NCBI GenBank assembly: GCA_030077755.1
Contig: JAQJZZ010000008.1
Coordinates: 2,046,001 to 2,110,000, forward strand
Reading direction: 5' to 3'
Source: Filosporella fistucella
Lineage: Eukaryota > Ascomycota > Leotiomycetes > Helotiales
DNA length: 64,000 nt
Notes under the pieces: generated by a model
Told to the model about the DNA's origin: nothing
The model's input: only the letters and a program-made list of their open reading frames with translations
The model's database searches: none
Program-made: the position numbers and the translations under genes
In this document: positions 35,901-47,613 of the stretch, one piece after another
Position numbering within the stretch: the first letter of the stretch is position 1
Layout: the number at the start of each line of letters is the position of its first letter

Positions 35901-38208
35901 CCCCAGAGTGTAAGCTGCAGCGATCTCGCCAGACGAGTGACCCACGACTGCGGTGGGCTGCACACCAAGACTTCTTAGCAGATCAATAAGGCCGACTTGA
36001 ATGGCAGTGCACAAAGGCTGACTGAAGTCAGGGCGATTGATATTCGATGACTTGGCATCTCTGAATAATTCTTCACGGAGTAGCCATGGAGAACCCAGTT
36101 CTACAAGGTATTGCTCAGCTTCAGCGAGGCTTTGCGCAAATACATCGTAAATCAGGAGTTCTCGGCCCATGCCAGCCCATTGAGCACCTTGACCTGTGAA
36201 GACAAACCCTAATGAAGGTACCACAATGGATCTAACGGGGTCAGAGACACTTGTGTGAAGAGCTTTAAGGTCACCGAGCGTCGCCGCGGTAGAGAATGAT
36301 TTCCATGGCAACGACGTCCTTCTTTTGTCGAGAGTATACGCAAGATCATAGAGATAATCCTCGACCTTGCTGGGAGGAATTTTCAATTCTAAAACATGCG
36401 ACACCAAAGCGGAGATTTGGCGTTTGATTCCTTTCTCGTCATTTGCTGAGAACATCAGCAAATGAAGAGGAGTTTCATTTTGGCTCTTAGAAAGTCCGTT
36501 GGGGGAGCCGTTGATTTCTTCTTCCGATCCGGGATCGGCAATGAGAGAAGATTGTGATGGAGGGTCCTTGATGGTAATGTGACGACCGATGAGGCCGTGG
36601 TCGTTGAGATAATGGAAAGCATCGTCAAGAATTGCATGTGCGTTGGTTCCTCCAAAGCCGAAAGAATTGACCGATACCCGACGTAGTCCGGTGCATGGCC
36701 ATGGTGTTGGCTGGATAGGAAACTGGAATATAATTAATCAAATGAAAATCTTGTATGGGGACCTTCTAACCTTTATTCGAAGAAATTCTATATCTATCTT
36801 CGGGTTTGGCTTCTCAAAATTCGTATTGGGAGGGATGATTCCTTTTTCCAGGACGAGAATAGCCTTGATAACGCCGGCTATTCCACTAGCGCCTTCAAGA
36901 TGGCCGATGTTACTTTTCACCGCGCCAACGTATAATGGATCATCAGTTGTCCTTGTTTGACGGAATGCTGCTCCGATTGCTGTTGACTCCAATGGATCGC
37001 CAACGGGAGTTCCAGTCCCGTGTGCTTCGAAGAACTTCGTGGGCTTCATACTCAGCCCAGCGATGGCGTATGTTTGCCGAATCAACTTCTCCTGGGCAAG
37101 GCTGTTTGGCTGAGTTATACCAGGAGTATATCCATCTTGGTTGCATCCTGTATTTCGAATTAAAGCACGAATTGTATCGTGGTCCCGGATCGCATCTGAA
37201 AGTCGCTTCAAAATCAAAACGCCAAATCCTTCCCCTCTAGCATAACCATTTGCCCTGTGGTCGAAACTGTAGCATTCGCCGTCCGCTGACAGCATATTCA
37301 TGTTTGTCAAAGCATGCATCGTATCTGGGGAGAATATCAAGTTACATCCCGCAACAACACTCTGAGATTACATGATTAGGACTCAACGCCTCGTGAGCTC
37401 ATAGCCATGGATTGAAGAACTAACCATCTCGGTATCACCACAGATCAAGCCTTTGCACCCAAGATCCAAAGCTACAAGGCTGCTAGAACATGCTGTGTCG
37501 ATGTTGGAACTGTTCCCCGTGAAGTTGTAGAACCAACTGATACGGTTTGCATTGACACATGGCTGGATCCCAAGTGCAGTGGTGGTATCGCATTGCTCTG
37601 AATCTTTGAACGAGATATGCTGCCAATCATTGGTGAAGCAACCAGTATACACTGAAGTTTTAGTACCCGAAACTTTTTCAAGAGGCAAACCAGCTGATCG
37701 AACTTTAGCAGATTAATATCTAAGAACAAGGGCCCGGACTCTCACCATTCTCTAATGCTTTGTACGTGTATTCCAGGAGAGCACGCTGCTGAGGATCCAT
37801 GGCAGCTGCATCTCCGGGTGAAGTAGAGAAGAATTCGGCATCAAATGCGGCAATATCTTCGACAAGGAAATGTGCCCCGCGAACTGCAATCTAAGATGGT
37901 TTGAGTTTCATATTCATATTATTTCAAGGGTAGGACTTCGTTACCTGGCCTTTTCTACTGGGGTCCGGATGGTACATTGCAGATGCACTGAAGCGTTCTT
38001 TTGGAATCTCAGTAACAGACCCCCGCTTCTTCATCATCATGTCCCAGAAGGCAGTCGAAGAAGTTGCATCTTGAGGGAATCCGAAAGAGAGTCCGACGAC
38101 CGCTATGGGCTCAAGTTTATCTTGGTCTTCCTGCCATTCTATTGTCATACTTTCTGTTGTCTCAAGCTTGACTGTCGATGATAAATCCGCCGTAGCGATG
38201 GGTGACAT
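29985..38208 (-). CDS. Highly reducing type I polyketide synthase, KS-AT-DH-(cMT)-ER-KR-ACP
   Basis: Eight exons: 38208-37945, 37890-37746, 37702-37425, 37361-36771, 36722-34905, 34849-31274, 31209-30889, 30833-29985; 2613 residues. KS: Cys209 (DTACSSS), His343 (EAHGTGT), His383 (SNIGHLEG). AT: Ser689 (GHSSGE). DH: His1031 at the exon 5/6 join ([10 protein letters not shown]) and Asp1224 (HPTSLDG). The methyltransferase region (about 1390-1690) has [10 protein letters not shown] where ILEIGAGTGG is normal, so it is probably inactive. ER: about 1903-2215 with [14 protein letters not shown]: about 2240-2420 with GGLGGLG, Ser2372 and Tyr2386. ACP: Ser2564 ([10 protein letters not shown]). There is no thioesterase or reductase at the end. 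It should make a fully or partly reduced linear chain needing a separate release enzyme. It is divergent from an MFS exporter. Product unknown. Confidence 0.96.
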
Positions 38209-38733
38209 CCTGTTGTGTTTGGTACTCTTTTCTGGTATTTTCCTGTGTTTGTAATCTGGTCATATGAAATTTAAGTCTTGCTCAATGATTGTAGGGCACT
38301 GGCACTAATATCTTGGTCACTCATATAGGGGACGAGTAAGTGCCCTATCTGGGCTTCACTAGAACAACGATACCGTGATACATAGGTACAACCCCCAGAG
38401 TAGTGATGGACCAAGACGTCAAGAGCTGAGGTGTGGTTTCACAAGGCTTTTGCAAGTCTGACACTTCGGAAATGTAATAAGTTCATCCGGATCTGTTTAT
38501 CCTTGTCATTAAAGCCATCCAGGCCTTTCAGGTCATCATGGTGTCCCCCCACTCTCTTGAACTTTTGAGTCTGCTTAGGGCGGCGTGGGAATACGGCATG
38601 ACGATGACTGCCAACGATTCTTTGCATTCACCGGGTAAGTACTTTTTTCTCCTCTCAAAATATTTTTCAAATGAGACTTCCATAAACTCAATCGAAGCAA
38701 AGTATCTGATATTTCCCGTACACTTTTTGGACA
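38209..38733. promoter_or_regulatory. Bidirectional promoter, PKS / MFS exporter
   Basis: 525 bases between the two divergent start codons, the usual layout for co-regulated cluster genes. A frame at 38538-38801 is not used because the conserved MFS N-terminus starts at 38734. No binding palindrome stands out by eye, and no zinc-cluster regulator gene lies nearby. Confidence 0.65.
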
Positions 38734-40752
38734 ATGTTGGAAATAAATGCTGTCAAAACGCCCGCAGAGTCAGCCACCCCTCAAACACAAATAGGGGATG
38801 AAATTTTGATAGATGAAGCGCCGTCTCAGCTATTTTCGCAAAATTTGTCCACCTCATACCTCACAGGCTGGCGACTCTACTTTACGAGCGCGGGGTAAGT
38901 TTGTTGGCGGTACTTAGCCAGGAACACGATGGTACCTCAGATGATGCTAACATATTGCAGAGTGTTATTATGTTTGTATCTTGTGAATATAGAAGTCACA
39001 ATTGTGAGCACTTCTCTAGTCACCATCACAAATGAGCTACTTGGCTTCGATAGGGCAAGTTGGGTGGTGACTGGTTATCTGATCACGTATACGGGTATGG
39101 TACTCTGTGGATTGTCACATTGTTCAAATACTGATGGATTAATTAGGGTTTATTATTATCTGGACGAAATTGAGTGATATTGTTGGTCGTAAATCGGCCA
39201 TCAATGCAACGATGATGGTGTTCGTCATCTTTTCAGCAGGCTGTGGAGCAGCTAGGACGTTGAATCAATTGTTTGTTGAATTGCTTCATCTTTACAGACG
39301 GCATTCTAAGCACAGGTAGAATTATTTTTCGATCATTCCAAGGCATTGGAGCAGCTGGGGCATACTCAATGTCTATTCTCACTGTTTACGACATGGTGCC
39401 CAAACCGAAACTAGCTCTCTATGGAGCTTTCATTTCGATCACAATAGCACTTGCAACCCTGACTGGGCCGATCTTTGGAGGGCTACTGGTCAAAGTATCT
39501 GAGTGGAGATGGGTCTTTTATCTCAAGTGATTCACCCTTCTGCATGTATCTCCACAACAGCTAATGCTAGACGTAGTCTTCCTACTGGAGCAGTGGCTAT
39601 CGGCCTTCTACTAGCTGCAATGCCCTCAGATTTTGGATCTGCTGGAAGCGGTATTGATTCGGGCATAAAACACCTGGTCTCCAAATCAGGCATACAAAGA
39701 CTGGATCTCCTTGGAGCTGGGCTACTTTTGAGCGGCTCTCTACTCCTCGTAACTGCACTAGTCGAAGCGTCGCTTCAGTTCGAATGGTCATCAGCTGCTA
39801 TAATCGCTCTTTTAGTATTGTCTGGTGTATCATGGATTGCTTTCTTCGCATGGGAGTGGTACATCACAGTGAAAAATGGTAAACAAGAGCCAATTTTCCC
39901 ATGGAGGTTTTTCCAAAATATGCCTTGGCTTGGAATGCTCATGTAAGTTATTCAACAACCAATTCTTATTTTCTAACACCTAGAAAGCACAAGTTTTGAC
40001 TGTCATTTCTTAGTACAACGTTTGTGGTCGGGGTGCCTTTCAATGTTGTGACAATCGCCCTTCCACAGAGGTTCCAGACAGTGTCGGGTACGTCACCACT
40101 GGGCGCTGGAATACGCCTCATTCCTTATTCCACAGTAGCAGCAGTATGTTCAGCAGCTGCAAATATCGCCAGCTCCAAAGGTAGGATACCACCTGTCTAC
40201 CTACTGTTTTTGGGAGCGGTACTTCACATTATTGGATTGGCTTTGCTTTCAACTCTTCCAATCTCAATGTCCTTTCCGTCAGCCGGTTATGCATATGAGG
40301 CTCTGGCTGGTGCAGGCGTTGGTATTACAGTCGGTATACTGATTCTTACAACACCCTTCATCGTAGAAGCTAGAGATCTTGGTGAGTCTTAATTTACCCC
40401 TGGTCTTCTCGGTACTTGGATCTAACGAAAGTCTCCAACAGCGGTGGCCACCGGAGCAATAATTCAGTTCCGGTTTCTCGGCGGTGCAATTGGGCTTGCA
40501 ATTGTGTCGAGCGTTCTCAACAACATGCTGAAGAGCAATCTCAGAGGCATTTTGTCGCCAAGAGACTTGGAGACCCTACTCCAGACTACAGAGATCATCT
40601 CATCATTTCCTCCTAACATACAGGAGATTGTGCGAGAAGTTTTTGCGCGGAGCTATAATGTACAGTTGAAGATCATGGTTGGGTTTGCTGCTGCTCAAGT
40701 CCCAGCTGGTGCGCTACTACTGAGGAAAGGTGGGCAATTTAGGACGGCTTAA
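38734..40752 (+). CDS. MFS drug:H+ antiporter-type exporter (DHA2-like)
   Basis: Seven exons: 38734-38894, 38961-39094, 39147-39270, 39320-39526, 39577-39942, 40014-40381 and 40442-40752; 556 residues. The start begins MLEINAVKTP and leads to YLTGWRLYFTSAG/VLLCLYLVNIEVTIVST. Later joins restore YTG/FIIIWTKLSDIVGRKSA (motif A, DxxGRK), LNQ/LIIFRSFQGIGAAGAY, VFYL/NLPTGAVAIG, ML/ITTFVVGVPFN and DL/AVATGAIIQFRF. The length and the long series of hydrophobic spans suit the 14-helix family that exports toxins and secondary metabolites. At exon 4 the acceptor GTAG at 39318-39319 was chosen since it alone gives the conserved NQLIIFR. Its shared promoter with the PKS points to export of, or self-protection against, the polyketide. 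Confidence 0.93.
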
Positions 40753-41084
40753 TGTACGGGACATGATCGAGGTGTCACTATTGATGATTTTCAATTGAGA
40801 GACAATTTAATCAAGCTATAAATTGTTAGCAAGTCTAAAACTACAGCGTGACATAATGAATAAAAAAGGTGACTTGATTCCCAAGTGGTCGTTCGCGTGA
40901 AATGTTCGCTCAATCGGATGACAGACATAAGAATTTACATGAGCAATGAGGACTTATATCATAGATGCTCGGTAAACAGGTGGCATACAAGTAAAGTTCA
41001 ATTCTAAATTCTACGCTGCGGTCTCGAACATTGAAGTAGCCGACTTGAAGAAATTCATTTCATCCTAAACAGTACATCACTACA
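40753..41084. other. Convergent 3' intergenic region
   Basis: 332 bases between the MFS and FSH hydrolase stops. An AATAAAAAAG stretch near 40857-40868 could act as a poly(A) signal. Confidence 0.5.
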
Positions 41085-41928
41085 TCACTGATGGATCAAA
41101 GCTTTATCCACAGCTCGTCGAATAGCCCTCACAGCGCTCTGAACAGCATCCTTAGCTCTCACTCCGGGAATATCATGTCCCTCATCATGCAATGCAACAC
41201 TCCTCATACTTTCCTCGCAGATATCACACAAGACCTCACTAGATCCAGGCCAGAGCATATCATTTCTACCCCAAATATTGGCAGTAGGTAACTTCAACAA
41301 AGTTCCTGAGGCTTTAGGATCAATCAACTCCAGTTTCCCTGTTTCTAGCATAGACGGATTCAGAGGTTTGCCACCTGAGAAGAAGATTGCGCACTTAAAT
41401 GGCAATGGAGACGAGGGATGCTGTTCTGCGAAACGGATCAGATAAGTTGCGGCTAGACTTGCACCTTGAGAGTAGCCGATTACTCCATCGAAGGGGCCTT
41501 CAGAGTCAATGTAGGTCGAGAGCTGGGAGATTGCCATATTCATGCTGGGTGCAGAGTCTTGGTCATAATATTGATAATAGTCATCCGTAGATGGATAATA
41601 TGACTTGATCTCTTGAATGTAATTAGCAATAGCTCAATGATCTAGGAGTAGTATAATGCCTACCGGGTGCTATATTGCAAGAGATCGTACCTTCGACGAA
41701 CTCAAATGTGTGGTGATTGTCCATCTCATATCGGATTGCCGCTGTGAATGTCTGTTATTAGGGTCTCAACATGAACTGCGTCAACGAGCATTACCCGACT
41801 GTGTCTCGAACACCTTGGAAAAAGTTTTAGTTTCGCATTCTTCCACCCTTAATTGAGCGTGTAATTAGAGTTCTTAAAAGACTGACCTGGCTATTGGTAC
41901 CAGTGCCGTGAAGGCAGAGAAAGCGCAT
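41085..41928 (-). CDS. FSH-family serine hydrolase, likely polyketide-cluster esterase
   Basis: Four exons: 41928-41887, 41813-41795 (19 bases only), 41741-41664 and 41611-41085; 221 residues. The assembled N-terminus MRFLCLHGTGTNSQ/VFETQS/AAIRYEMDNHHTFEFVEG is the typical FSH1 start, so the microexon is well supported. Nucleophile Ser lies in GVIGYSQGASLA; the acid is in WGRNDMLW and the His in HDEGHDIPG, completing an alpha/beta-hydrolase triad. Family members (FSH1/OVCA2-like) often sit in fungal polyketide clusters, where they release or hydrolyse chains from synthases that lack a thioesterase domain. Its place 0.3 kb beyond the MFS gene and the missing release domain of the PKS support that role here, though it is inference. 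Confidence 0.92.
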
Positions 41929-43507
41929 AATGTCGTGTTCGCAACAGATTGTAACCTCTGGTTAAGTGACGAATTCGTCCCTGCTTTGCTGAATATGTTT
42001 ATAGGAGACTGAGGCACTCTAAATTTCCAACGAATTTGTAGGTCTTACCTACTTACTGTACCTACTACCTATTAATCAAGTCCAATCTTACAAATGTCAG
42101 ATCCTTAGTGACTATTTTATTTTACTTGGCATTAGAAATTCACTGGAGAGACTCTTTCACCGAACGAGTTGAGTCTTTCGAAATGAGAGAAAGAACCGGG
42201 AACGCCGTCAATCACAAAGCCACAACAACCTGAAAGCTCAAGCAGTCATGGTTCTGAACAGGCTGTAAAGCAGCACTGCACATATTCAATGACACTATTG
42301 GCGATAATTCCGATCATGGATGAAAGTAGTTCAGGCTGAGTAAGACTTGGGTAACATGCCAGATAATGAAGAGGGTAGATACGCCCCATGGCTACTTGAG
42401 GAGCTGCACAGATATCATTTCAACTGAGCTGTGCCTCAGATAAGGTAGACCTTCCGGAATTGTCTCCCCGCCTCCAGTTGATGAGTTACCAGCCTTCCAA
42501 GATTGTCGATAATATCATTGGATAGGATGTTCCGTTTAGCCCGGAGCGCTTACTGCTGAGCCTTGCAGTAATATCTGAAGCCAAGTATCTTTGTATGATA
42601 CAAGGGAAGAGGGAATCAAGGACACTCCTGATCTGCACAGAGAATCAACACTAACGGCTTTCATAATTGAGAACAAGAGAAGATCCAAGCAATATCAAGA
42701 TAGTACGCAGCATGATCCGATCATAACAACAATGAAATGAACTGTATATCGCCCCGAATGGTCACATCCCTAGCTTTTCGGCCCGTCCCTCATAGACTGC
42801 CTTAGTGTCTGTTGGTGGCTCACACCTCATCATAGTCCGACCATGTCCTCGGGCATTTGATTCCTGTTCTCAAACACATGTGTCGTCGTAAAAGAACCAA
42901 CAGCACAGAGGCTCGTCTGACATACGTATGCGATGATTCGTCCTATCGGAGCTCTTCCACACTACCATGTGTATTCGGATCTGATTGGTTCTTTCGAGTC
43001 GCAATCGTTTTCTGGTCACCGGCCAAGGATGCATGGAAATAACTCCGTAACCAATAAATACGTGTAGCTCGCGATTGCTAATATTTCAACTTGCCTTCCA
43101 AGAAATAGAAGTGAACCAATAAATCTAGAAGAAGTATAACCTATCTTTGAGAGTTTATCCGGGACCAATGAGTACTCTCAAGTCGGAAACTACTTATCTT
43201 TGCCGGGATATTCAAGTGCTGTATTACCTGAACCCCCACCATTCTCTAACCAACAAGTCCGAGCAAGGCTCCGAGACCAACAACCAATTCTCAAGCCTCA
43301 CGACTCATCCACCTTCTATTTCGCAAAACTCGATAACCTTTAGAAAAGAAAGTCCACAACAACCAATGTGAATACTCAAATCCAAAAGCGATTCCCAGCG
43401 ACGCCAAGGATAGTCTTCACTGTTGCCTGCTCGGAAGCACATGTGTGGGGGAGATCAAATTACTGATATCTTCTGCTCTGTGTTATCAAACTAAGTCTTC
43501 AGCAAAG
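41929..43507. other. Long gene-poor intergenic region
   Basis: 1.58 kb without a credible coding region. It separates the FSH hydrolase and the thioesterase-like gene, which are divergent, so both promoters lie here. Short frames (42857-43042, 43147-43371) show no family. Confidence 0.5.
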
Positions 43508-44553
43508 ATGGACCGTAATACTTTGATGCAATTCGCTTCTCAAGTCGTTTCCAGAATTACTGCCTATGGCGCGTATCTCATCCCACCGGCTCTCCTCCTA
43601 GCACTGGCAAACCTCAAAGTGCTCCCATTTGCCTGGCATGTAAGCTATTTTGTCATTATGATCTTGACGGGATCATCAAAGCAGCCCACCCTTTACATTC
43701 TACTTGCAACAGCTGATTTCGATCTCACCCACAGATACGGATGTTCTATGGGTACTTCAAACATTACTATGTTGAACGTAATCGAATCTTGCCGCCCAAC
43801 ACCTCTGATAGCCCCACCGTATTCCAGCCCACGATCTATTCAAGCAGTGCACCATCTCTTGAGCTGGACTTCAATTTGCACAAATCAAACTCAACTTATC
43901 TCTCTGACCTCGACATTGCTCGTGGACATCACATCTACTGTCTTTTCCGCCTCGGCTTCACCAAGTACAGCTCGAAGAACCCTCCCGTGACTTCTATTTC
44001 AAGTCAAGATTCGAAGCCGACAGTCAAAAGTAAGCCAGGACCATTCTATCCAGCCTTGGGAGGTGTGACATGTACTTTTAAACGCGAAATCAAGCCATAT
44101 CAACAATACGACATCTGGACCAGAGTCGTGTCTTGGGATAGCAAATGGCTATATCTTATTTCTCATTTTGTGGAGAAGGGGGCTGGAAACCCCACTGCGT
44201 ACTCTGATCAACCTTGGCGGAAACAAAAGCACAGTAAATCATCGAGGGAAAGCAAAGATAATAAGGAGAGCAAGAGCAAGGCAGTGAAGCCACCTAAGAT
44301 TTACGCCTTTGCCATGTCGAAATATGCATTCAAGCAAGGTCGAATCACCGTTCCTCCTGGCACTTTCCTAGAGGCTTGCGAGCTACTTCCAATATCCTCA
44401 TCTGATAATAAAATATCTGGTGAGGATTCATCTCTATGGGAAGCTATTGAGGGAAAAAGGAAGGAGGGTATGGGACTTTCAGAGAACATGGCTGGCCTAG
44501 AACAAGGAATGGGACTTTTCAAGGAGGAAGAGATTGTGTTTGCAAGCTATTAA
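43508..44553 (+). CDS. Thioesterase-like (THEM6/4HBT-type) membrane-anchored protein
   Basis: Two exons, 43508-43639 and 43735-44553; 316 residues. The ATG at 43508 is used; the frame upstream of it begins with GTG. The N-terminus has a hydrophobic segment (AYGAYLIPPALLLALANL), then after the join AWH/IRMFYGYFKHYYVER. The region STYLSDLDIARGHHIYCLFRLG matches the catalytic-side helix of hotdog-fold 'thioesterase/thiol ester dehydrase-isomerase' proteins of the THEM6 type; VTCTFKREIKPYQQYDIWTRVVSWDSKWLYLISHFV forms the central sheet. A Lys/Ser-rich insertion (KSSRESKDNKESKSK) interrupts the fold near residue 225. In fungal clusters such proteins can act as acyl-CoA or ACP thioesterases, but many are housekeeping lipid proteins. 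Cluster membership is possible but unproven, since 1.6 kb separates it from the hydrolase. Confidence 0.82.
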
Positions 44554-45207
44554 CAGTTTTGCTGAACCTTCATATGGCTTTACTTTCCACAGATAATCAA
44601 AGAAGCATGTGAACAATAAGAATGAAAATTTGGTATGAAATGAAGAAAAGTATAACCATAGAGGGAGGAATGCGATAAAGTCCAAGGGATGAATTGAAAG
44701 TCGGGGCAGTTGAATCAATCTCTAGATTTAAGCTCTAGCCAATGGTACCTCTCAGACTCGGTGTTCCCATTGAGATTCGGGATTCTGAAAAAATTGACGA
44801 TGAGATGTGGTCGGCGAAAATAAAATCCCATTAGCCTCATAGCTAGGTACTAATAGCGGATCTGCAACGCTACTGTGTGGTCCGATGGCGGCTTTCAGAG
44901 TCCGGCTCGGCCTCTCATCGCCTAAAGCCCCTGTACACCTTTCAGCCAACCTCTGCAACCATTCAGTATGTCTGAGATACGGTAACAAGTCTTGAATTTC
45001 ACTTCATCGACAGAAGAAAAGTGAGACAATTGTTCATGATGGGTTGATAGTTTATCTGCCAGCTACTGGAACTATGTTCGCACTGAACAATATATCTGCC
45101 CACCTTCCCCCATTTCTGAAGCCAAACACTTGCACCAGGTTCATTGTTCGAACCCACGAAGATCTTGTTCCAGTCATGGCTTCTCCATTACCCCGTCGGA
45201 TGGCTGA
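44554..45207. other. Intergenic
   Basis: 654 bases after the thioesterase-like gene. No supported feature; the minus frame at 44752-44988 has no family resemblance. Confidence 0.45.
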
Positions 45208-45429
45208 ACCATCAACCAAATCTCTGTCCTCACGAACCGAGAACTCGAAGCCTTCCCCGAGGAAATCTACTCGAGCATCACCAGCCATCTCATTGACTTG
45301 AACGAGCTGAAAGCTGCCGAGATTGCTGCTTCCTTCCCCGCAGACCATATCTTCAGCGATGCAGATCTCGCCTCTTACCCTCTCCCAAAATGCTGGACAC
45401 CAGAACAGTTGCCTCTTCAATGCCATTAA
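45208..45429 (+). pseudogene. Coding fragment without start or splice acceptor
   Basis: A 73-codon open stretch (contains LTNRELEAFPEEIYSSITSH and ASYPLPKCWTPEQLPLQ) reads like real protein, with normal amino-acid mix and amphipathic helices. It has a stop just before it (TGA at 45205), no ATG, and no AG acceptor ahead of the coding-like part. Best explained as the remnant of a broken gene. The family is not recognised. Confidence 0.3.
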
Positions 45430-45614
45430 TTTTGGACCTGGGTCCAGAAAATTACTTCATGATGCGTCTCTGCCAAGAAGCTACAGCCGGTTCATCGTGA
45501 ATCCGCAACTGGCAGAGTAGTCAAAGCAACTTGAAGCATCCAACGCACCCAGCGAGGAAGTGATAAAACTTGCAACATAGAAGGGCTTTCGTGTGATCGA
45601 TGTGATAAGTGATC

Positions 45615-45812
45615 ATGCAGATGATACAAGACGGGTTGGATGTCCGGGGTTTCGTTATTTTCGAGACCTGGGGATATAGTACACACAACGGAGTCTGGAA
45701 AGAATTCTGGGAGCGATGGCTGGCATACATGGAGAATCATCTACACGATGGCGGCGAAGAAGGTGATCTGCGAACCGGCTTAGAGTACAAGGCAACATAT
45801 TTGAGGTATTAA
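45615..45812 (+). pseudogene. Short orphan ORF, possible truncated member of a fungal paralogous family
   Basis: 65 codons from the ATG at 45615: DGLDVRGFVIFETWGYS, then WKEFWERWLAYMENHL. The pattern 'G(F/Y)V(I/V)xR/E-T-x-Y/W ... W..F' recurs in an expanded family of uncharacterised fungal proteins that are normally several hundred residues long, so this would be a decayed or truncated copy. It could instead be a first exon; no convincing continuation was found downstream. Confidence 0.3.
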
Positions 45813-46069
45813 GACTTTGAACAATTGAAGTTATGATTTAGAGAATCAGTCAATCGAGCTAGAGGATAATATAGAGTGCCACACTTGAATATTTGAAAAG
45901 GATAATAGGGGATATGAGAGGCGTAATCCTGACATTTGGTACATCAGACATTCTTCTACCAGCGCGGTGCCACATCAATCTTTCCGAAAGCATGATTTCC
46001 AAGTCCAATTATTCTGGGCCAATTGCTTGACACCTGTAGAGTATTCTTTGCGGAGAAGGCGCCACTTCA

Positions 46070-46461
46070 CTATTCGCCTTGGTCGAATCGAGTTTCTTCT
46101 CTAACCGATGTGCTTTCTCCGCCAGGGAGCCTATGTTGTTCCCACAATCCCAATGCTTCTTGTCGATATAGAAATTTTTGACTGTAAGCTTCTATGTGGT
46201 GCATCCCCAATATCTATGCTGGTCAAAGCGCTGTTACAATTCGCCATGCTTGTTTGAAAGCGTATTATAATCGTGGCGGAGCCAGGACAACTCGTTGCGA
46301 AGTTCCTCTGAGGTTGCGGGTGCCTTGGAGTGGAATGCTCTCGGTGCACGCCCTTTTGCGATGTAATAGCACAGGAAGTACGTGGCATATATGTTTCCGA
46401 TAGCTGTGATGTGTTTTACAATCTGAAATGCTGCTTTGATCTTTGGATTGAAGGTGCACAT
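46070..46461 (-). CDS. Candidate small orphan protein, two exons
   Basis: The frame from the ATG at 46461 stops after 75 codons, but a GTAACA...TTACAG intron (46237-46182, 56 bases) would join exon 46461-46238 to 46181-46070 and give a 111-residue protein in phase. It begins MCTFNPKIKAAFQIVKHI, has a moderately hydrophobic stretch (AIGNIYATYFLCYYIAKG) and then a polar helical part (SEELRNELSWLRHDYNTL), and ends in an acidic tail. No relative is recognised. The region around it is gene-poor, and the donor is weaker than most in this window, so it may be a fragment rather than a functional gene. Confidence 0.35.
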
Positions 46462-47613
46462 TGTGCCTTGACCAAATTTTCATACAATTATTATGTTTGG
46501 TTAACGATTCGGATATATGATCGCAACCTCAATTTTTCAATTCAATTGTTGAGTTTATTCCGTTACTACCACCATGTTCTGTTAAAATCAAGGTACCGAT
46601 TCTGAGATAAGTCAATGATCAGGTAGATCACGGCCAACACTTTGTTATACTTCCAAGACCGTATCTAAATTCCAAGAAAATGTAGAGAGAGTCGATGAAC
46701 CATTAAACTCTACAGCTCCCAGATGAGATTTGTAGCCCGGGTCTCAATAGGGCCCTTGGTCCAGTCTGCAGATTCGTGCTAGTTATGAAGCCAAGGCCCA
46801 AGCCTTCCAATTGCCAGTCCATTAGACGCTCGTTGGGACTCTGACTCCGCTGCTACTTCTATACCTCTGACTATGGCGGGCTCTGTAATGAAACTCGAAA
46901 GAGAACTCAATATACAATAGTGTCCATGACCTTAGAACGACATCCAATTGTTTAAATAGTTTCTAAATCCTCAAGAAACTATGATTTCTATTTCTCCATT
47001 GGCACATTGAGACTTTCAATAGATTAGGCAGTATAAAAGTACAGCGGGAACTTGCAGGCGTAACATCATTCCACATTTGCGCAGCAAATGGCCACTGATA
47101 CCCCTACTGTGAGGGGGATATGATTTTTTTTAAGCACAGGGAAAGCACATCCAAATCAGAATAGATAAGCACGCCTGATCCGATGTGAGCAACCTTATGT
47201 ACTACCAGGTCACAAGAATTTCCTCACTACATGATGGAAAACTTTGCGAAGAAGTCACTATATGAAACAGAGGTACTTTGGAGATGGCGATATTATACTC
47301 GGTACCAGGGTGAAGAAAATTGTCGGAAATGGCAAATGAAATATGTATTGGTGCTTCTAACCAATATCCTTGGGCAACAAATACCGAAACAAGTAGGGAG
47401 ATTGAAAGACACTGGACTCCAACCATTTCGGTCGAGTCAATATGACTCTATTCCGTGAGGAATTGTTTGATTCCCGAGAAGTTTGACGCTTGCCATCAAT
47501 CTTGCTTCACGTGATGACTTGTTCAGCCTTGCTGCGACTCCGCTATAAATCTAAGTGCGCGATTCGCCAAGCTTCTCCTTTCTCAATCCCATTGGCACAA
47601 ACGTCCACCAAAA
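46462..47613. other. Gene-poor, A/T-rich intergenic region
   Basis: 1.15 kb upstream of the SET-domain gene. Small frames (47202-47426 minus, 47231-47458 plus) overlap each other on opposite strands and have no support. Confidence 0.5.

Noticed and set aside
38538..38733. Earlier start for the MFS gene at 38538
   Set aside because: That frame is not the one that joins to the conserved TGWRLYFTSAG; the ATG at 38734 is.
39271..39310. 40-base MFS intron ending at CTAAG (39309-39310)
   Set aside because: It would insert extra residues in NQ-LIIFR; the acceptor at 39318-39319 restores the conserved sequence and gives a more usual 49-base intron.
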